A stretch of DNA of 64,000 bases from positions 1,227,499 through 1,291,498 of the forward strand of contig JADKJU010000002.1 of the NCBI GenBank assembly GCA_016720855.1, given 5' to 3'. A program made the position numbers and the translations under genes. A model generated the notes under the pieces. The model was not told where the DNA came from. It saw only the letters and a program-made list of their open reading frames with translations, and searched no databases. How positions within the stretch are numbered: position 1 is the stretch's first letter; each line of letters begins with the position of its first letter. Shown here in pieces: positions 1 to 8,458 of this stretch. Source of the DNA: Betaproteobacteria bacterium. Lineage in GTDB: Bacteria; Pseudomonadota; Gammaproteobacteria; Burkholderiales; Usitatibacteraceae.

Positions 1-854
1 TCGATCCCGGCGAGCTCTTCGACCTCGTGGCGGCGCACCGGGGAGCGGGGATGTTCGCCGCGCCCACGATCGTGCGCCGCATGGTCGAGCACGCGGCAGT
101 GCACGCGCCTTGCCTCGATGGGCTGCGCACGGTGGTGTACGGAGGCGGCCCGATGTACGTGGCGGACCTGCTTCGCGCGCTGGACGTGATGGGACCGCGC
201 TTCGCGCAGATCTACGGGCAGGGCGAGAGCCCGATGACGATCACGGCGCTCGCCAGGCGTTTCGTGAACGACCGCGGCCATCCCCGCCACCTTGCGCGCA
301 TCGCTTCGGTCGGCCTGCCGCAAAGCGCGGTGGAGGTGGCGGTGCGGGACGAGGACGGCCGCGACCTGCCGCCGGGCGAGGTGGGGGAGGTGTGCGTGCG
401 CGGTGCCGCCGTGATGTCGGGTTACTGGAAGGATCCGGAGGCCACCGCAAAGTCGATTCGCGACGGGTGGCTGTGGACGGGAGATCTCGGCGCGTTCGAC
501 GAGGAAGGATTCCTCGTCCTCAAGGACCGCAGCAAGGACCTCATCATCAGCGGGGGCTCGAACATCTATCCGCGGGAGGTGGAGGAGGCGCTGCTCACCC
601 ATCCGGGCGTTGCGGAAGTGTCCGTGGTGGGACGCCCCGATGCCGATTGGGGAGAGGCCGTCGTGGCTTTCGTGGTGGTGCGCGGGACAGCGACCTCAAC
701 TGCGGATCTCGACGCGCATTGCCTTGCGGCGATCGCGCGCTTCAAGCGGCCGAAGGAGTACCGGTTCGTGAGCGAATTGCCGAAGAACAACTACGGCAAG
801 GTGCTCAAGACCGAACTGCGCGAGCGCCTGGCGCGCGAAGCGGCGCGGGAGTGA
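1..854 (+). CDS. Acyl-CoA synthetase (AMP-forming), 3' part
   Basis: This is the C-terminal 283 residues of an ANL-superfamily enzyme that activates a carboxylic acid as an acyl-adenylate and transfers it to CoA. The gene enters from outside the window and reads from base 3, so no start is visible. The adenylate-site motif IYGQGESPMT, the hinge region with WLWTGDLG, KDRSKDLIISGG and NIYPREVEEAL, and the catalytic lysine near the end (KNNYGKVLK) are all present and in order. Substrate cannot be told from this part; CaiC/FadD-like fatty or aromatic acyl-CoA ligases share these motifs. It converges with the secreted protein gene downstream, leaving only 25 bases between the stop codons. Confidence 0.9.
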   Translation, partial: DPGELFDLVAAHRGAGMFAAPTIVRRMVEHAAVHAPCLDGLRTVVYGGGPMYVADLLRALDVMGPRFAQIYGQGESPMTITALARRFVNDRGHPRHLARIASVGLPQSAVEVAVRDEDGRDLPPGEVGEVCVRGAAVMSGYWKDPEATAKSIRDGWLWTGDLGAFDEEGFLVLKDRSKDLIISGGSNIYPREVEEALLTHPGVAEVSVVGRPDADWGEAVVAFVVVRGTATSTADLDAHCLAAIARFKRPKEYRFVSELPKNNYGKVLKTELRERLAREAARE

Positions 855-879
855 CCCGGCCGGACCGGCGCCACGCCGC

Positions 880-3048
880 CTACGGGTAGCACTGCGAGCC
901 GCCCGGCGACGGGGTGTAGGTGGGTTGCGTCGAGCAGGAGTAGCCGGCGGGAATGTACAGGTTCCCCCACGCCTGGCAGCCCGAGAGGGAGCAGAAGGGA
1001 CCTTTCGATCCGGCCGATCCGCCCATTGCCGCGGCGCACCCGCTGCTCGTGCCGCAAGTCCAGTTCGCGTAGTAGAACGTGCCGGGGGACGAGGGGCACC
1101 CGAACGAGTAGGAGTAGGTGCGCCCGTCGCACGTGCCGCAGCAGTTCGAGCACGACGAAGTACCGCCGAGTCCCACGCCCCAGGTGTACGACCCCGATTG
1201 CCCCCCGATGCAGACCTGGGATCCCGAGGCGCAGTTGAGCGTGTGCGCGATCGACTGGCCGTAGGTGTTGTAGTAGTGCGAGGTCGCGTTCGGCCACACC
1301 CACTGGTTGATGGAATCGTAGAACTTGTAGTCAACCTGCGAGCCGTTGTTGCACTGGTTGCCGACCGTCCACTTGATCGTCCCGTCGGGCGTCACCGCGC
1401 CCACGGTCACGGAAGTCTGGGTGCACCTCGAGCTGGCGGCGATATCCGTCACGCAGATGCCGAACGTGTAGGTTCGCGTGGTCGTGATGGTGCTCGAGGG
1501 CGTGCCCTGCAGCATCCCGTCCAGCGTGAAGATCATTCCGGGCGGGGGCGTGCCGTTGGCGAAGGTGTCGGACTGGAAGTGGTAGGGAGGCGATCCTCCG
1601 GAGGCGGTCGCCGCGAGCCTGGAATAGTAGGTTCCCGCCGTCAGGGTTCCGACATCGACCGGCGTGATCGCAAGCGGCTGGACCGAGCTCCCCGGCGCCG
1701 AGTTGCCGAACGGTTGCTGCGTGATCTGCTTCGTCCTCGAGACCCCGTTGATCGTGTAGCTGAAGCTGCCCGAGCGTCCGGAAAAGGCGATCGTGGCGGT
1801 GCCCACCGACGTGACTCGCACCTGCGAAGGATCGAACGTCGCGTTCCCGTAGTAGGGTCCGGTCGTCGTATAGAGCGTTCCCGAGAAGCTGCCGTCGGCG
1901 TTGAAGGTGACGCCGGGCAGGACCACGAAGAGCGGCTGACCGTCCGAGTCGTACGTGAACAGCACGCCGAACACGTTGTTGCCGTGCTGTGCCAGCGTAA
2001 GGCCCCATCCCGATTCGGCGGAGTTCCACCAGATGTCCGTGAAGTCGCGGCCCCAATCGGGCGTCGAGTTGCCGAAAGGCTGGCGCTGGATCACTTTAGT
2101 CTGCGAGACGCCGCCGACCGTGTAGGAAAAAAGCGAGTTGCCCGACGCGACGCCGGAAGGCGAGAAGTCGAATGTCGCGCTGCCCACGCGCGTGACCGTG
2201 ACGAGGTTCGGGTTGAACGTTGCGGCGTAGGCGGGGCCGGTGGTCTGGTACAGGTCCCCCGTGAAGAAACGGCGGTTCTCGGTGAAGGTGCCGCCGGGCA
2301 CGACGAACCACATCGGCCGGCCGTTCGCCTGGTAGGTGTACCAGACTGCGAAAATGTTCGTCTCGTGGTCCGCGATCGTGATGCCCCATCCCGATTCGGC
2401 GGGGTTCCACCAGATGTCGGAGCGGTTCGCCGACGTCGGGTTCGTCGGGGATCCGCCCGTGGCCGTGAGCGAAATGTCGTCGATGTAGAACGAAGTGATG
2501 TTGGAGACGTCGCTCGTTGCGACGAACCGCAGCCGGACGGTTCGCCCCCGGAAGGCCGAGACGTCGTATTGCCGGCTTTGCGCCCAACCGCTCGTCGCGT
2601 CGCGGTTGGAGAAGGAGGCGAGCGTGGAGGAACTGCCGCCGGACACGTCGGCGACGAATACCTGCATCGTGTCGTAGGCAGCGCTTCCCGAGGGCTCGTT
2701 CGTCTCGATGCGGTACCAGAACTGGACGTAGGCCTGCTGGGCATTGGACGGGATCGCGATGTCCTGGGACAGCGAATCCGTCCCGCTGTTGTACCCCCCA
2801 AGCCATGCGTATCCGCTGCCGGCGTGGGCCGCGGAGGCATTGCTGTAGATGATCGAGTAGCCGGTAGTGGAGGCCTCCACCCACGCCGCCGTCCCGCTCT
2901 CGAAGCCCGGGTTCGAGACCAGGTTGTCCGATGCTTTCGGTTGGGCGGCGGCGGGCTCGACGCCCCCCAGGGCACAGGCAAGGATGGCAAGGACTGCCGC
3001 CGCGGAACGGAATAGCCCGGCGAACAGCCGGTCCTTGCGCGCCTTCAT
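880..3048 (-). CDS. Secreted modular protein with tandem WWNPAESGWG modules
   Basis: A 722-residue exported protein of unknown function. Residues 1-35 form a Sec signal peptide ending in AAAQ. Residues about 40-200 resemble a carbohydrate-binding jelly roll (start NLVSNPGFESG). Residues about 205-330 and 335-450 are two copies of a module starting DIWWNPAESGWG and DIWWNSAESGWG; each ends in a similar KxIxxQPFGNS segment. Residues about 455-555 look like a putative immunoglobulin-type (He_PIG) domain with ASGGSPPYHF and PPPGM. Residues about 560-722 are rich in cysteine and glycine, probably disulfide-bonded. No catalytic motif is seen. An extracellular binding or surface role is an inference from architecture. 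It is a single gene transcribed leftward. Confidence 0.75.
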   Translation of the reverse strand: MKARKDRLFAGLFRSAAAVLAILACALGGVEPAAAQPKASDNLVSNPGFESGTAAWVEASTTGYSIIYSNASAAHAGSGYAWLGGYNSGTDSLSQDIAIPSNAQQAYVQFWYRIETNEPSGSAAYDTMQVFVADVSGGSSSTLASFSNRDATSGWAQSRQYDVSAFRGRTVRLRFVATSDVSNITSFYIDDISLTATGGSPTNPTSANRSDIWWNPAESGWGITIADHETNIFAVWYTYQANGRPMWFVVPGGTFTENRRFFTGDLYQTTGPAYAATFNPNLVTVTRVGSATFDFSPSGVASGNSLFSYTVGGVSQTKVIQRQPFGNSTPDWGRDFTDIWWNSAESGWGLTLAQHGNNVFGVLFTYDSDGQPLFVVLPGVTFNADGSFSGTLYTTTGPYYGNATFDPSQVRVTSVGTATIAFSGRSGSFSYTINGVSRTKQITQQPFGNSAPGSSVQPLAITPVDVGTLTAGTYYSRLAATASGGSPPYHFQSDTFANGTPPPGMIFTLDGMLQGTPSSTITTTRTYTFGICVTDIAASSRCTQTSVTVGAVTPDGTIKWTVGNQCNNGSQVDYKFYDSINQWVWPNATSHYYNTYGQSIAHTLNCASGSQVCIGGQSGSYTWGVGLGGTSSCSNCCGTCDGRTYSYSFGCPSSPGTFYYANWTCGTSSGCAAAMGGSAGSKGPFCSLSGCQAWGNLYIPAGYSCSTQPTYTPSPGGSQCYP

Positions 3049-3284
3049 GCGATCTTCCCAGCCCCCCCAGGGGCAGCGGGTAATGCCGCGCTTTCTGGGT
3101 CGGCGCGGTCAATGAATGGCAGAAGGAGACACTATGCCCGCCGGTCGATAGCCGTCAAGCGGAGCGACCCGGTGGCGCGGAGAGTCACTTCGAGGTGTTA
3201 GCCACCAGCAGCTTTCGATTGACCCCGCTCGTCCATAGTTGGCAAATGCCTCTCTTGAGGCGCGGCCCTCCGGGTGGCGGAAAG

Positions 3285-4718
3285 CTAGGCCGCCTTGGCG
3301 GTCGCCACCGCGCTCAACCAGGCGCCCAGCGACTCGGCGGTGGCGTGCGCGTTCGCAATGCAGTCTCCGACGGAAACCCCGCCGCGGTAGTTGGCGCAGA
3401 AGCGAAGACCGGGCACCGCCTTCTCGGCTTGCGCGACCTTGGCGATGCGGCCGAGATGGCCCAGCTCGTACTGGGGAATGGCGCGCGGCCAGCGCGTGAC
3501 GGCATTCCACAGGGCGGGCGCGCGGGCGCCCAGGAGGGTGCGGTGCTCGCTGGCGACCTTCTCCACGAGCATCTCCTCGTCGGCCGCGGCCAGTTCGGGA
3601 TTGCGCCGGCCTCCGACGAAGTTGGTGAGTATCACCGTGCCCTCGGGCGCACGGCCGTCGAACATCGAGCTGGAGAAGAGCGTGCCCAGGACGTTGCGCT
3701 TTTCCACGCGCGGCACCAGGAACCCGAACCCGCCCAGCGAATGCGTGATGTCATCGCGGCGATAGGCGGATGCGACCACGGTCACGGGCGGGTACTCGAT
3801 CTCCTGCAGCGCGCGGGTAGCGTCGGGCGCCAGGGGATAGGCCAGGCGCGCGGCCTCTCCCGCCGGCACCGCCAGCACCACGGCGCGGGCATGGCGCTGC
3901 AGCGTCTCGCCGTCCTTGTCGAACACCACCACGAAGGAGCCGTCGGGCAGGTGCGAGAGCGCCACCACCTTCGCGCCCAGCGTCACGCGGCCGACATCGC
4001 GGGCCAGCGCGTCCGTGAGCGTCTGCATGCCGTTGCGGAACGAGAAGCTCTTGGCTGTGTTCTTCGCGGTCTCCGCGCGCTTGCGGCGCTCGCGCGCGCC
4101 GAGGATGGCCCCGAGGATCAGGCTGCCGTAGCGCTGCTCGAGGGCGTGCAGCTTCGGGAACGCCGCCGGTACCGACAGCCGCTCCGGATCGCCCGCGTAG
4201 ATGCCCGCCACGAAGGGCTCGATGGCGTAATCGAGGAACTCGCGACCGAGGCGCCGGCGGACGAAGTGCGCGATGACCTCCTCCTGGTCGGCGGGCTGCC
4301 GGGAGATGAAGGGCTCGAGCACGAGTCGCATCTTCGCCATTGTGGAGAAGAGCGGCGTCGCGAGGAAGGAGCCCGGCGACATCGGAAGCGCGACCGGCCG
4401 GCCGTTCTTGACCACGAAGCGCGTATTGGAAATCTCGCTGGCCGGCACCCGCTCGGACGCGACGCCGGCCGCCTCGATGAGTTCGCCGATGAGGGGCGTC
4501 GTGTCGAGCGCGCTGTTGGGGCCGGTCTCGTACAGGACGCCCTCGCGCCTGATCGAACCGATGACGCCGCCGGGCTTGGCTGCCGCGTCGAGGACCTGCA
4601 CGCTGAGCCCGCGCCGCGAAAGGCCGAAGGCCGTGGCAAGGCCGGAAATGCCGGCGCCGATGACGAGGACGTCGAGCGCTGCGGGGGAGGTATCCATGGG
4701 GGCCGGTGCGTGCTTCAT
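3285..4718 (-). CDS. hemY: Protoporphyrinogen oxidase, oxygen-dependent (HemY type)
   Basis: FAD enzyme of heme synthesis that oxidises protoporphyrinogen IX (or coproporphyrinogen III in the related coproporphyrin branch) with O2. The N-terminal dinucleotide fold has VIGAGISGLATAFGLSRRG, followed by the family signature YETGPNSALD. The middle has NVLGTLFSSSMFDGRAPEG and AIPQYELGHL, and the C-terminus has the FAD-contacting ANYRGGVSVGDC. The length of 477 residues is normal. I chose the ATG at 4718 because AAAGGACGG precedes it; an in-frame ATG at 4745 would add nine residues. It is divergent from the hydrolase at 4811, with an FNR-type box between them. Many Proteobacteria use HemJ or flavodoxin-type HemG for this step, so a HemY-type enzyme is slightly unusual here. 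Confidence 0.88.
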   Translation of the reverse strand: MKHAPAPMDTSPAALDVLVIGAGISGLATAFGLSRRGLSVQVLDAAAKPGGVIGSIRREGVLYETGPNSALDTTPLIGELIEAAGVASERVPASEISNTRFVVKNGRPVALPMSPGSFLATPLFSTMAKMRLVLEPFISRQPADQEEVIAHFVRRRLGREFLDYAIEPFVAGIYAGDPERLSVPAAFPKLHALEQRYGSLILGAILGARERRKRAETAKNTAKSFSFRNGMQTLTDALARDVGRVTLGAKVVALSHLPDGSFVVVFDKDGETLQRHARAVVLAVPAGEAARLAYPLAPDATRALQEIEYPPVTVVASAYRRDDITHSLGGFGFLVPRVEKRNVLGTLFSSSMFDGRAPEGTVILTNFVGGRRNPELAAADEEMLVEKVASEHRTLLGARAPALWNAVTRWPRAIPQYELGHLGRIAKVAQAEKAVPGLRFCANYRGGVSVGDCIANAHATAESLGAWLSAVATAKAA

Positions 4719-4760
4719 GATTTCGATCCGTCCTTTGTAGGCCATTGACGCACATCCCCG

Positions 4761-4774
4761 TTGATTGGCATCAA
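4761..4774. promoter_or_regulatory. FNR/Anr-type box
   Basis: The 14 bases TTGAT-TGGC-ATCAA match the FNR/Anr consensus TTGATnnnnATCAA exactly. The box lies between two divergent genes: it ends 43 bases before the preferred hemY start and begins 50 bases before the hydrolase start. A CATAAT hexamer at 4799-4804 is 24 bases downstream of the box on the plus strand, close to the 22-base gap of class II FNR-activated promoters. Oxygen-responsive control of one or both genes is inferred. Confidence 0.6.
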
Positions 4775-4810
4775 GCGTCGGGGGGGGATGCAGGGCGGCA
4801 TAATGGCACC

Positions 4811-5704
4811 ATGGTCCAACAAGAGGCGCTTTTCCCCGGTTTTCGCGTCGCTCGCCTCGATGCCGGGGGTGTGGAGGTGCATGCGGTCGTCGGGGGAAGC
4901 GGCCCGGCGCTCCTGCTTCTGCATGGCTATCCGCAGACGCACGCGATCTGGCACAAGGTCGCCCCGCGCCTTGCGAATCGCTTCACTGTCGTGGCCGCTG
5001 ACCTGCGGGGGTATGGCGATTCGGGCAAGCCCGCCACCGATGCCGGGCATGGCCCGTATTCCAAGCGCGAAATGGCGAAGGACCCCGTCGCGGCCATGCG
5101 CGCGCTGGGGTTCGACCGGTTCTTTCTTGCGGGACACGATCGCGGCGGGCGGGTCGCCCACCGGCTCGCGATGGACCATCCGGCGGCCGTCGCGAAGCTC
5201 GCGGTACTCGATATCTCCCCCACGCTCGCCATGTACGAGCAGACGGACATGGCCTTTGCGCGCGCCTACTGGCACTGGTTCTTCCTCATCCAGCCGGCGC
5301 CTTTCCCGGAGACGATGATCGGCGCCGATCCGGGCTTCTACCTGAAGAAGAAGATGGGCAGCGGCTCGGCCGGCATGGCGCCCTTTGCAGGCGCGGCATG
5401 GGTCGAGTACACGCGCTGCTTCAACCCGGAAGCGATCCATGCAAGCTGCGAGGATTACCGCGCCGCGGCGGGCATCGACCTCGAGCACGACCGCGCGGAC
5501 CGCGAGGCGGGTCATCGCATCGAATGCCCGCTGCTGGCGCTGTGGGGTGCCCACGGCGTCGTCGAACGCTGCTTCGAGCCGCTGGACGACTGGGGGCGCG
5601 TGGCGACGGACGTCCGCGGCAGCGCGCTGCCCGCGGGCCACTACCTGCCCGAGGAGGTCCCCGATCTCGTGGCGCAGGAATTCGAGAAGTTCTTTGGAGG
5701 CTAG
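4811..5704 (+). CDS. Haloacetate (fluoroacetate) dehalogenase-like alpha/beta hydrolase
   Basis: Alpha/beta hydrolase of the fluoroacetate/haloacetate dehalogenase group, which displaces halide from a 2-haloacetate by aspartate attack, giving glycolate. All the catalytic residues I remember for the Rhodopseudomonas enzyme are present. The nucleophile is Asp110 in GHDRGGR. Arg111 and Arg114 bind the carboxylate. Asp134 and His277 (AGHYLP) complete the triad, and His155, Trp156 and Tyr216 form the halide pocket. Numbering matches that enzyme up to residue 156, then shifts by three. This agreement fixes the ATG at 4811 (297 residues); earlier in-frame codons add a non-conserved tail. The tartrate dehydrogenase gene follows after 7 bases. 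An epoxide hydrolase is less likely because of the Arg pair and the HW motif. Confidence 0.83.
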   Translation: MVQQEALFPGFRVARLDAGGVEVHAVVGGSGPALLLLHGYPQTHAIWHKVAPRLANRFTVVAADLRGYGDSGKPATDAGHGPYSKREMAKDPVAAMRALGFDRFFLAGHDRGGRVAHRLAMDHPAAVAKLAVLDISPTLAMYEQTDMAFARAYWHWFFLIQPAPFPETMIGADPGFYLKKKMGSGSAGMAPFAGAAWVEYTRCFNPEAIHASCEDYRAAAGIDLEHDRADREAGHRIECPLLALWGAHGVVERCFEPLDDWGRVATDVRGSALPAGHYLPEEVPDLVAQEFEKFFGG

Positions 5705-5711
5705 ACAGACC

Positions 5712-6767
5712 ATGAAGACCTACCGCATCGCGACCATCCCCGGCGACGGGATCGGCACCGAAGTCGTGCCCGAGGGCATCCGCGTCCTCGAGGCGGCCGG
5801 GCGCAAGTTCGGCATCGCATTCACCTGGGACGAGAAGCCGTGGAGTTGCGCGTACTACGCGAAGCACGGCCACATGATGCCGCAGGACGGCCTGGCCCAG
5901 ATCCGCAACCACGACGCGATCTATCTGGGCGCCGTGGGTTTCCCCGGCGTGCCCGACCACGTGTCGCTCTGGGGCCTGCTGGTGCCCATCCGCCGCGAGT
6001 TCCAGCAGTACGTGAACCTGCGCCCGGTACGCCTCATGCCCGGCGTGAAGTGCCCGCTGGTCGGGCGCAATCCCGGCGACATCGACTTCTGGGTGGTGCG
6101 CGAGAACAACGAAGGCGAGTACTCGTCGATGGGCGGGCGCATGTACGGCGGCACGGAGCAGGAGTTCGTGACGCAGCTCTCGGTGTTCTCGAAGCGCGGC
6201 ACGGACCGCATCATGCGCTACGCCTTCGAGCTGGCGAAGACGCGGCAAAGGAAGCATGTCACCTCCGCCACCAAGTCCAACGGCATCGCGATCACGATGC
6301 CCTACTGGGACGAGCGCTTCCAGGCGATCTCGGCCGAGTACCCGGACGTGCAGACCTCCCAGTTCCACATCGACATCCTCACGGCGCACTTCGTCCAGCA
6401 CCCGGACTGGTTCGACGTGGTGGTGGGCTCCAACCTCTTCGGCGACATCCTCTCGGACCTGGGGCCCGCCTGCACGGGCACCATCGGCATTGCCCCGGGC
6501 GGCAACATCAACCCGGAGCGCGAATTCCCGTCGATGTTCGAGCCGGTGCACGGCAGCGCGCCGGACATCGCGGGCAAGGGCATCGCGAACCCCATCGGCC
6601 AGATCTGGTCGGGCGCGATGATGCTCGCGCACCTGGGCGAGACGGACGCGGCCGAGGCGATCGTGAAGGCGATCGAGCGTGTGCTCTCGGACGGCCCGCG
6701 CACCCGTGACATGGGCGGCACGGCGAACACGGTGGAAGTGGGCAGGGCGATCGCCGGGGCGCTCTAG
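5712..6767 (+). CDS. Tartrate dehydrogenase/decarboxylase or D-malate dehydrogenase
   Basis: NAD- and Mn/Mg-dependent beta-decarboxylating dehydrogenase of the isopropylmalate/isocitrate family, in the TtuC/DmlA subgroup that oxidises tartrate or D-malate. Visible signatures are the N-terminal IATIPGDGIGTEVVPEG, the substrate loop NLRPVRLMPGVKCPL, the catalytic region WVVRENNEGEYSSMGGR, and the metal site NLFGDILSDLGPA with GSAPDIAGKGIANP. It has 351 residues, normal for the family. Start is the ATG seven bases after the hydrolase stop. LeuB is less likely: the loop and ENNEGEYSS are typical of the tartrate/malate subgroup. A TTT receptor gene follows, which fits use of dicarboxylic or hydroxy acids. 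Confidence 0.87.
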   Translation: MKTYRIATIPGDGIGTEVVPEGIRVLEAAGRKFGIAFTWDEKPWSCAYYAKHGHMMPQDGLAQIRNHDAIYLGAVGFPGVPDHVSLWGLLVPIRREFQQYVNLRPVRLMPGVKCPLVGRNPGDIDFWVVRENNEGEYSSMGGRMYGGTEQEFVTQLSVFSKRGTDRIMRYAFELAKTRQRKHVTSATKSNGIAITMPYWDERFQAISAEYPDVQTSQFHIDILTAHFVQHPDWFDVVVGSNLFGDILSDLGPACTGTIGIAPGGNINPEREFPSMFEPVHGSAPDIAGKGIANPIGQIWSGAMMLAHLGETDAAEAIVKAIERVLSDGPRTRDMGGTANTVEVGRAIAGAL

Positions 6768-6855
6768 GCGGGGGTCATGGAAAAGCGGACCGGAAGGCGG
6801 TATACACTCGGCTCCGAGATCCCGATGACGGGACCGGCAAACGGAGGAGACTCGA

Positions 6856-7806
6856 TTGAAAAGACGTGAATTCCTGGTGGTGGGCGGTGCGATGGCCGCT
6901 TCGATCGCTTTGCCGGCCCGCGCGGCCTACCCGGAAAAGCCCGTGCGCATGATCATCGCGTTCGCGCCGGGCGGCGAATCCGACATCGGCGCGCGCCTGC
7001 AGCAGGGCGTCTTCCGGAAGCTGTATGGGCAGGAAATGGTGATCGAGTCGAAGGCCGGCGCGGGCGGCGCCCTGGCCTGGAGCCAGCTCAACACCTTCCC
7101 CGGCGACGGCTACACGGTCATGGGCACCAACCTGCCGCACATCGTGCTCCAGCCGCTCGAGGGCAACGTCCAGTACAAGACCGACGACATCGTCAACGTC
7201 CACTTCTACCAGTACACGCCCGACGCGATCATCGTGAGGAACGAAAGCCCCTTCAGGTCCTACCAGGAACTCCTGAAGGCCTGCAAGGAGGGAGGGGACA
7301 AGGTCACCTTCGCCGGCTCGGGGACGAATTCAGCCAACCACTTGGCGCACTCGCGCCTCGACAAGCTCATGGGGACGAAGACGACCTACGTGCCCTTCAA
7401 GGGCACGGGCGACCTCGTGGCCTCGGTGCTGGGCGGCCACGTCTCGGCCGCGATGTCCTACAACACGCTGGCGCTCACGCAGAAGAACAAGATGCGCATG
7501 CTGGCGGTGGCCTCCGACAAGCGTCTGGCGGCGTTCCCGGACGTGCCGACCTTCAAGGAACTGGGCGGCGACTGGGTCGACGGCGCCTACCGCGGCGTGG
7601 GTGTGCCCAAGTCGACGCCGGAAGACCTCCGCAAGCGCATTTCCGCCATGTTTTCGGCGATCAACAGGGACGCGGAGTTCCGCCAGAAGATGGCCGAGGG
7701 AGGGTTCGAGCTTGTCGACATCACCTACGACAAGGTGGCGGCGTTCATCGCGGAGCGCACCAAGGTCTATCTGGATGCGGCGAAGCTGATGGGGCTCGCG
7801 AAATAG
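6856..7806 (+). CDS. TTT solute-binding protein (Bug/TctC family)
   Basis: Periplasmic receptor of a tripartite tricarboxylate transporter; it captures a carboxylate and delivers it to the membrane pair TctA/TctB encoded just downstream. The 316 residues start with a twin-arginine-like leader (MKRREFLVVGG, cleavage near PARA-AYP), then the Bug hallmark YPEKPVRMIIAFAPGGESD and KAGAGGALAW. TTG is the start codon, preceded by GGAGGAG. The ligand cannot be read from sequence. Because tctB and tctA follow in the same direction, this receptor probably works with them, unlike the second, orphan receptor at 10799. Confidence 0.9.
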   Translation: MKRREFLVVGGAMAASIALPARAAYPEKPVRMIIAFAPGGESDIGARLQQGVFRKLYGQEMVIESKAGAGGALAWSQLNTFPGDGYTVMGTNLPHIVLQPLEGNVQYKTDDIVNVHFYQYTPDAIIVRNESPFRSYQELLKACKEGGDKVTFAGSGTNSANHLAHSRLDKLMGTKTTYVPFKGTGDLVASVLGGHVSAAMSYNTLALTQKNKMRMLAVASDKRLAAFPDVPTFKELGGDWVDGAYRGVGVPKSTPEDLRKRISAMFSAINRDAEFRQKMAEGGFELVDITYDKVAAFIAERTKVYLDAAKLMGLAK

Positions 7807-7962
7807 GCGCCGCAAATTCGCGGGGAAGGGCATTCCGCGGTGCGCCATCCGCGTGCCGCGCGTAGGAATATACTTTCCCCCGTTCCGGAATCGTCGCAAG
7901 AACGAATTTCACCGAGAAACTTCCAGGAGGCGCCGGCCCGACGGCTGGTGAAGACATAGCGC

Positions 7963-8451
7963 ATGAAGCATCTCATTAAGCGCCCCCGCGATTTCTGGTC
8001 CGGGGTCATGTTCGCGGGCGTTGGCAGCCTTTTCGCCGGCATCGGGTACACCTACAAGCTGGGCACCGCCGCCCGCATGGGGCCGGGATTCTTCCCGTTC
8101 TACCTCGGCCTGATGCTCGTGTTCGTCGGGGTATTGATCCTGCTTGCGTCGCTCAGGGGGGCCGAGGGACACAAGGTGGACAAGTTTCACTGGGGCCCGC
8201 TCTTCTGGGTGCTGAGTTCCATCTGCGTCTTCGGCGTGTTGCTCAAGCTCACGGGCGCGCTCGTCGGGGGTGTGGCGCTCGTGTTCGGCGCGAGCCTGGG
8301 CAGCGGCGAGTTCAAGATGCGGGAGGTTGTCTGGCTCGCGATCGGCCTGTCGATCTTCTGCGCGGTCATCTTCGTGGGAGGCCTCAAGCTCCCGATCCCC
8401 ATGTGCCCGGGATTCGAGTTCTTCGAGCAGTTCTCCCTTTGCCGCGTCTGA
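7963..8451 (+). CDS. tctB: TTT small membrane subunit (TctB-like)
   Basis: A 162-residue membrane protein predicted to have four hydrophobic segments, as in TctB subunits: about residues 15-31, 43-63, 78-100 and 120-145. FWSGVMFAGVGSLFA and the loop with ARMGPGFFPFYLG are typical. It forms the small membrane component of the tripartite carboxylate importer between receptor (6856-7806) and large channel subunit (8459-9964). The 156-base gap before it is the largest in the operon and could hold a hairpin or secondary promoter (TATACT at 7869-7874), but I see no clear -35. Confidence 0.85.
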   Translation: MKHLIKRPRDFWSGVMFAGVGSLFAGIGYTYKLGTAARMGPGFFPFYLGLMLVFVGVLILLASLRGAEGHKVDKFHWGPLFWVLSSICVFGVLLKLTGALVGGVALVFGASLGSGEFKMREVVWLAIGLSIFCAVIFVGGLKLPIPMCPGFEFFEQFSLCRV

Positions 8452-8458
8452 GATAACC

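Noticed and set aside
925..3015. Long open frame on the plus strand opposite the secreted protein gene
   Set aside because: High GC makes long antisense frames common; the translation is Arg-rich and shows no family motif, while the minus strand has a clear signal peptide and domains.
3049..3284. Possible small gene between the secreted protein and hemY
   Set aside because: The 236-base gap has only short frames without ribosome sites or recognisable products; I see nothing in it.
4745..4810. Upstream extension of the dehalogenase-like hydrolase (GTG/TTG start)
   Set aside because: The added residues cover the FNR-type box and have no conservation; the ATG at 4811 gives exact family numbering.
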